Source: DASYSA01 sp036003885 (GTDB lineage: Bacteria > Acidobacteriota > Blastocatellia > UBA7656). From it: a stretch of 8,163 bases of DNA. Shown piece by piece: positions 5,896-8,163 of this stretch (its first letter is position 1; every line of letters starts with the position of its first letter). The translations under genes and the position numbers were made by a program. The notes below the pieces were generated by a model. That model had not been told where the DNA came from and searched no databases. It worked only from the letters and a program-made list of their open reading frames with translations. The stretch covers positions 1 to 8,163 of the forward strand of contig DASYSA010000216.1 of NCBI GenBank assembly GCA_036003885.1, read 5' to 3'.

Positions 5896-6516
5896 ATGAC
5901 ACTAGCAACTCACAGCGACGAGGAACTGCTTCGGCTGATGATAGCCGGGGACGAAGAGGCATTCACGCTCCTCTATAAGCGGCGTCACGGCGCGGTCTAT
6001 CGTTTCGCTCTGCACATGAGCGGCTCGACGGCAATTGCGGAAGATGTTACCCAGGAGGTCTTTATCGTACTGATCTCCGAAGGTGTGCGTTACGACCCGT
6101 CGAAGGGATCCCTCTCTACATACTTGTACGGGATCTCGCGAAATCATGTATTGCGGCGTATGCAGCGGGACCGAATGTTTGTTCCAATTGAAGGAGATTC
6201 GGAACACTCGAATGCAGCGGCGACAGCCGAACCTGTTGCCGAAGCGGATCCACTCGGCGACCTGACGCGCAGTGAAACTGTAGAGGCGGTTCGCCGGGCG
6301 ATACTCAGCCTTCCAACTCACTATCGCGAGGTTGTCGTGCTGTGCGAACTGAACGAGATGGACTACGTTGAAGCGGCCAATGTCCTCGGCTGTGCAGTGG
6401 GAACAGTGCGGTCGCGCCTTCATCGAGGCCGGGCGCTTCTGGTTGAAAAGCTCCGGACCTGCGATGAGGTTCGCGCGGCTTCAAAAGAAGTTAGTCAAGC
6501 GAGGTGTTTTGCATGA
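5896..6516 (+). CDS. ECF-family RNA polymerase sigma factor
   Basis: This 206-residue group 4 sigma factor has region 2 at about 20-90 (DEEAFTLLYKRRHGAVYRFA, DVTQEVF at 50-56 for core binding, and STYLYGISRNHVLRRMQR for -10 recognition). Region 4 is at about 128-187 (LSLPTHYREVVVLCELNEMD, then a helix-turn-helix with GCAVGTVRSRLHRGRALL contacting the -35). A linker of about 38 residues joins them; there is no extra C-terminal domain. The ATG is forced by an in-frame TGA at 5887-5889; the Shine-Dalgarno is poor, so translation may be weak. The stop overlaps the next gene's start by 4 bases (ATGA), coupling it to a membrane anti-sigma factor that should hold it inactive until an envelope signal. 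An ECF-like promoter upstream suggests autoregulation. The signal and regulon are unknown. Confidence 0.95.
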   Translation: MTLATHSDEELLRLMIAGDEEAFTLLYKRRHGAVYRFALHMSGSTAIAEDVTQEVFIVLISEGVRYDPSKGSLSTYLYGISRNHVLRRMQRDRMFVPIEGDSEHSNAAATAEPVAEADPLGDLTRSETVEAVRRAILSLPTHYREVVVLCELNEMDYVEAANVLGCAVGTVRSRLHRGRALLVEKLRTCDEVRAASKEVSQARCFA

Positions 6517-7301
6517 ACTCCCAGGATTTGGAGAGCATCATTGTTGATGCGGCGCGAGATCAGTTGATCGAGACGCCGGAGCTTGAAGAGATGTTGGCTC
6601 ACACTTCAGCCTGTCGCGAATGTGCGGCGCGGCTTGCGGATCAGCGAACGCTGACCGCCGGCCTTGGACGGCTTGCCGAACTCACAAGGAATGAAGAGGC
6701 GCCGGGCAGAGTTGAGATGGCATTGCGTGCAGCTTATCGCGAGCGAATCCTGGCTCCTGCTCAGCCGACCTCCAGCCTCGTCCCGACGGCGAGACGCTGG
6801 ACGCGATGGGTGCTGGCGACTGCGGCCGCTGCCGCGATTCTGGCGGTGCTCGCGCTGACATCATGGCGGGTCGCGCCAACCGAGTCTAACAAGCCGGGTA
6901 GCGGCTCGACAGCGACCGGGCAAGCACCACAACCGGCCCCGCCGGTAGCACCGAGCAAGCACGACCTGCAGCCGGGACCCGTTCCGCCCAGCAACTCTGG
7001 TCCGCCGCTCCGCCGCCGCAATCTCGGGAGCTACAGAGCCGAGCACCGAAGACAACTTGAGCCCACAGATGAATCGAGCAAGGGAACGAGGGACCGGGAG
7101 ATTGCAACGGACTTCATGCCGATGAGCGGGAGCGACCTGACCCCGATCGACGGCGGTTCGGTCGTGCGCGTTGAGTTGCCGCGCTCTGCGCTCGAGTCGT
7201 TCGGTCTTCCGATGAATAAGGAACGCGCTGGAGAGCGAATCAAAGCCGATGTCGTAGTCGGCAACGACGGGCTTGCCCGCGCAATTCGCTTTGTCCGCTA
7301 G
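6513..7301 (+). CDS. Single-pass membrane anti-sigma factor with zinc-type motif
   Basis: The 262-residue product has a cytosolic N-terminal domain with His30-x3-Cys34-x2-Cys37 (HTSACREC), the core of zinc-binding anti-sigma (ZAS) domains that clamp ECF sigma factors. One membrane helix spans about 96-118 (RWTRWVLATAAAAAILAVLA). Outside lies a Pro/Ser/Gly-rich linker (about 122-165) and a conserved-looking C-terminal module (about 195-262: DLTPIDGGSVVRVELPRSAL, then ESFGLPMNKERAGERIKADV and VVGNDGLARAIRFVR). I recall such tails behind ECF genes in Acidobacteriota; the module may sense the signal, which is inference. The ATG at 6513 overlaps the sigma stop (ATGA) and has GAGGTG six bases upstream, better than an in-frame ATG at 6504. 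ECF plus anti-sigma is the standard two-gene switch. Confidence 0.9.
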   Translation: MNSQDLESIIVDAARDQLIETPELEEMLAHTSACRECAARLADQRTLTAGLGRLAELTRNEEAPGRVEMALRAAYRERILAPAQPTSSLVPTARRWTRWVLATAAAAAILAVLALTSWRVAPTESNKPGSGSTATGQAPQPAPPVAPSKHDLQPGPVPPSNSGPPLRRRNLGSYRAEHRRQLEPTDESSKGTRDREIATDFMPMSGSDLTPIDGGSVVRVELPRSALESFGLPMNKERAGERIKADVVVGNDGLARAIRFVR

Positions 7302-7401
7302 AGGCCGGCGCAAGACCCACGCGACAGTCCCTTTTGGGGAGCACTTCGCCATTGACCTTGAGAGTTTGAGACCTTTGCTAATCAGAAAGAGAGGACACAA
7401 A

Positions 7402-8163
7402 ATGAGAACGAGATCTATCACTCTGGTTGTTTGCATCCTTGCAGTATTGACGAGCTCTATTCAGGGGCTCGCTCAGGGGCCGCAACAGGAACGGCGGCGG
7501 GAGGCTCCGCCGGTGGTATTCAGCGGCGTCGGTCCGCAGATGGTTCAAGCGGGACAATACGGAGGTGACGGGTACGTATTCGTCGCTTCGGAGATGAGCT
7601 TTGATCGCAAGCTTGTTAAGGGAGCGCCCTACTCCGCAGTTGGAGTCACCGAAAGTATCCAGACGCTCGCCGATGGAAACCGACTGGTCCACAAGAGCAG
7701 CGCGTCCATCTACCGTGACAGTGAAGGGCGTACACGACGGGACCAGGTCCTGGCCAGAATAGGGCCCTACGCCTCGGCCGGCGATCAGCCTCAAACGATC
7801 TTCATCAACGATCCCGTCGCACAGGTCAACTACATCCTCGAGCCGCAGAGCCGCACAGCGCGCAAGTTGAGCCTGCCCGAAGTGGTCATGCGAAGAACGG
7901 GCGACGAGGACAAGATCAAGGCCGCGGCTTCCAAGGAACCGCGCGCTGTCTCACCGGGAGATCGCGAGAGGTTTGAATTCGAGACGCGAGTTGCCTCAGG
8001 TGTGGGAGCGAGCATGGGAGGGGCAACGTCGATCTCGATCTATCAGGGCGGAAAGATGTCGAACAAAGCGAATAAGGAATCGCTCGGCAAACAGATCCTC
8101 GAAGGCGTAGAGGTCGAAGGAACGCGCGTAACCATTACGATTCCGGCGGGCGAAATCGGGAAC
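7402..8163 (+). CDS. Exported protein of an Acidobacteriota-type family, function unknown, C-terminus beyond window
   Basis: The visible 254 residues begin with a signal peptide (MRTRSITLVVCILAVLTSS, cut after GLA at 24). They continue into a mature domain with repeated family phrases: APYSAVGVTESIQTLADGNR (75-94), SASIYRDSEGRTRRDQ (100-115), TIFINDPVAQVNYILEP (132-148), LGKQILEGVEVEGTRVTITI and the last visible PAGEIGN. I associate these phrases with a large secreted family in Acidobacteriota with no known function; that is recollection, not a search result. The ATG at 7402 has AGAGAGGA about seven bases upstream. It lies 100 bases past the anti-sigma gene on the same strand, with no convincing terminator. 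A weak TTGACC/GCTAAT pair (7352-7382, 19-base spacing) could give it its own promoter. It may be a target of the sigma factor, which is unproven. Confidence 0.85.
   Translation, partial: MRTRSITLVVCILAVLTSSIQGLAQGPQQERRREAPPVVFSGVGPQMVQAGQYGGDGYVFVASEMSFDRKLVKGAPYSAVGVTESIQTLADGNRLVHKSSASIYRDSEGRTRRDQVLARIGPYASAGDQPQTIFINDPVAQVNYILEPQSRTARKLSLPEVVMRRTGDEDKIKAAASKEPRAVSPGDRERFEFETRVASGVGASMGGATSISIYQGGKMSNKANKESLGKQILEGVEVEGTRVTITIPAGEIGN

Noticed and set aside
5033..5962. A 309-codon open frame on the minus strand
   Set aside because: It is antisense to hemF and runs into the sigma gene; hemF is unmistakable and the antisense product resembles nothing.
7309..7345. Terminator between anti-sigma and exported-protein genes
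   Set aside because: Only a four-pair CCC/GGG hairpin around TTTT is seen and no T-tract follows.
7378..7794. A 138-codon minus-strand frame
   Set aside because: It is antisense to the exported-protein gene, which has a signal peptide, ribosome site and family phrases.

Overview
The window is bacterial chromosomal DNA, moderately GC-rich and densely coded on both strands. It most likely comes from an Acidobacteriota genome, perhaps Blastocatellia-like. That assignment is inferred from two things: the secreted protein at the right edge, whose phrases (a YRDSEGRTRR block, a FINDPVA..NYIL block, a TIPAGEIGN block) I associate with an exported family expanded in Acidobacteriota, and the anti-sigma factor tail (ELPRSALESFGLP...VVVGNDGLARAIRFV). 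No 16S rRNA or tRNA is present to confirm it.

Left part (1-2172, minus strand): a periplasmic Do/HtrA serine protease with an intact catalytic triad and two PDZ domains, running off the left edge. Upstream of it is a small exported protein with two BON domains. A strong hairpin terminator separates the two genes. Both belong to the envelope.

Middle (2173-4077, minus strand): an aminoglycoside-phosphotransferase-like gene that carries every expected motif but is cut in two by one in-frame TAG codon. Its start overlaps the 3' end of a gene for a membrane protein with a zinc ribbon and coiled coils. A heptanucleotide repeat (GGATYCA units) lies on both sides of the kinase gene in inverted orientation, and the right-hand copy forms part of the zinc-ribbon coding sequence. 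The gap at 3831-4077 holds another heptamer-like stretch and two GC-rich hairpins.

Centre (4078-5743): a divergent pair, namely a secreted dual-specificity-type phosphatase (minus) and hemF, the oxygen-dependent coproporphyrinogen III oxidase of haem synthesis (plus), which points to an aerobic life style. A TATAAT box lies between them.

Right part (5896-8163, plus strand): an ECF sigma factor, translationally coupled (ATGA overlap) to a membrane-spanning anti-sigma factor with a zinc-type HxxxCxxC motif, followed by the exported Acidobacteriota-type protein, cut by the window edge. A GGAAC-type element upstream of the sigma gene suggests autoregulation.

No gene-free stretch exceeds about 250 bases. 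There is no transposase, integrase, CRISPR array or RNA gene. I find no convincing new multi-gene system; the most unusual part is the interrupted kinase gene bracketed by inverted heptamer repeats.
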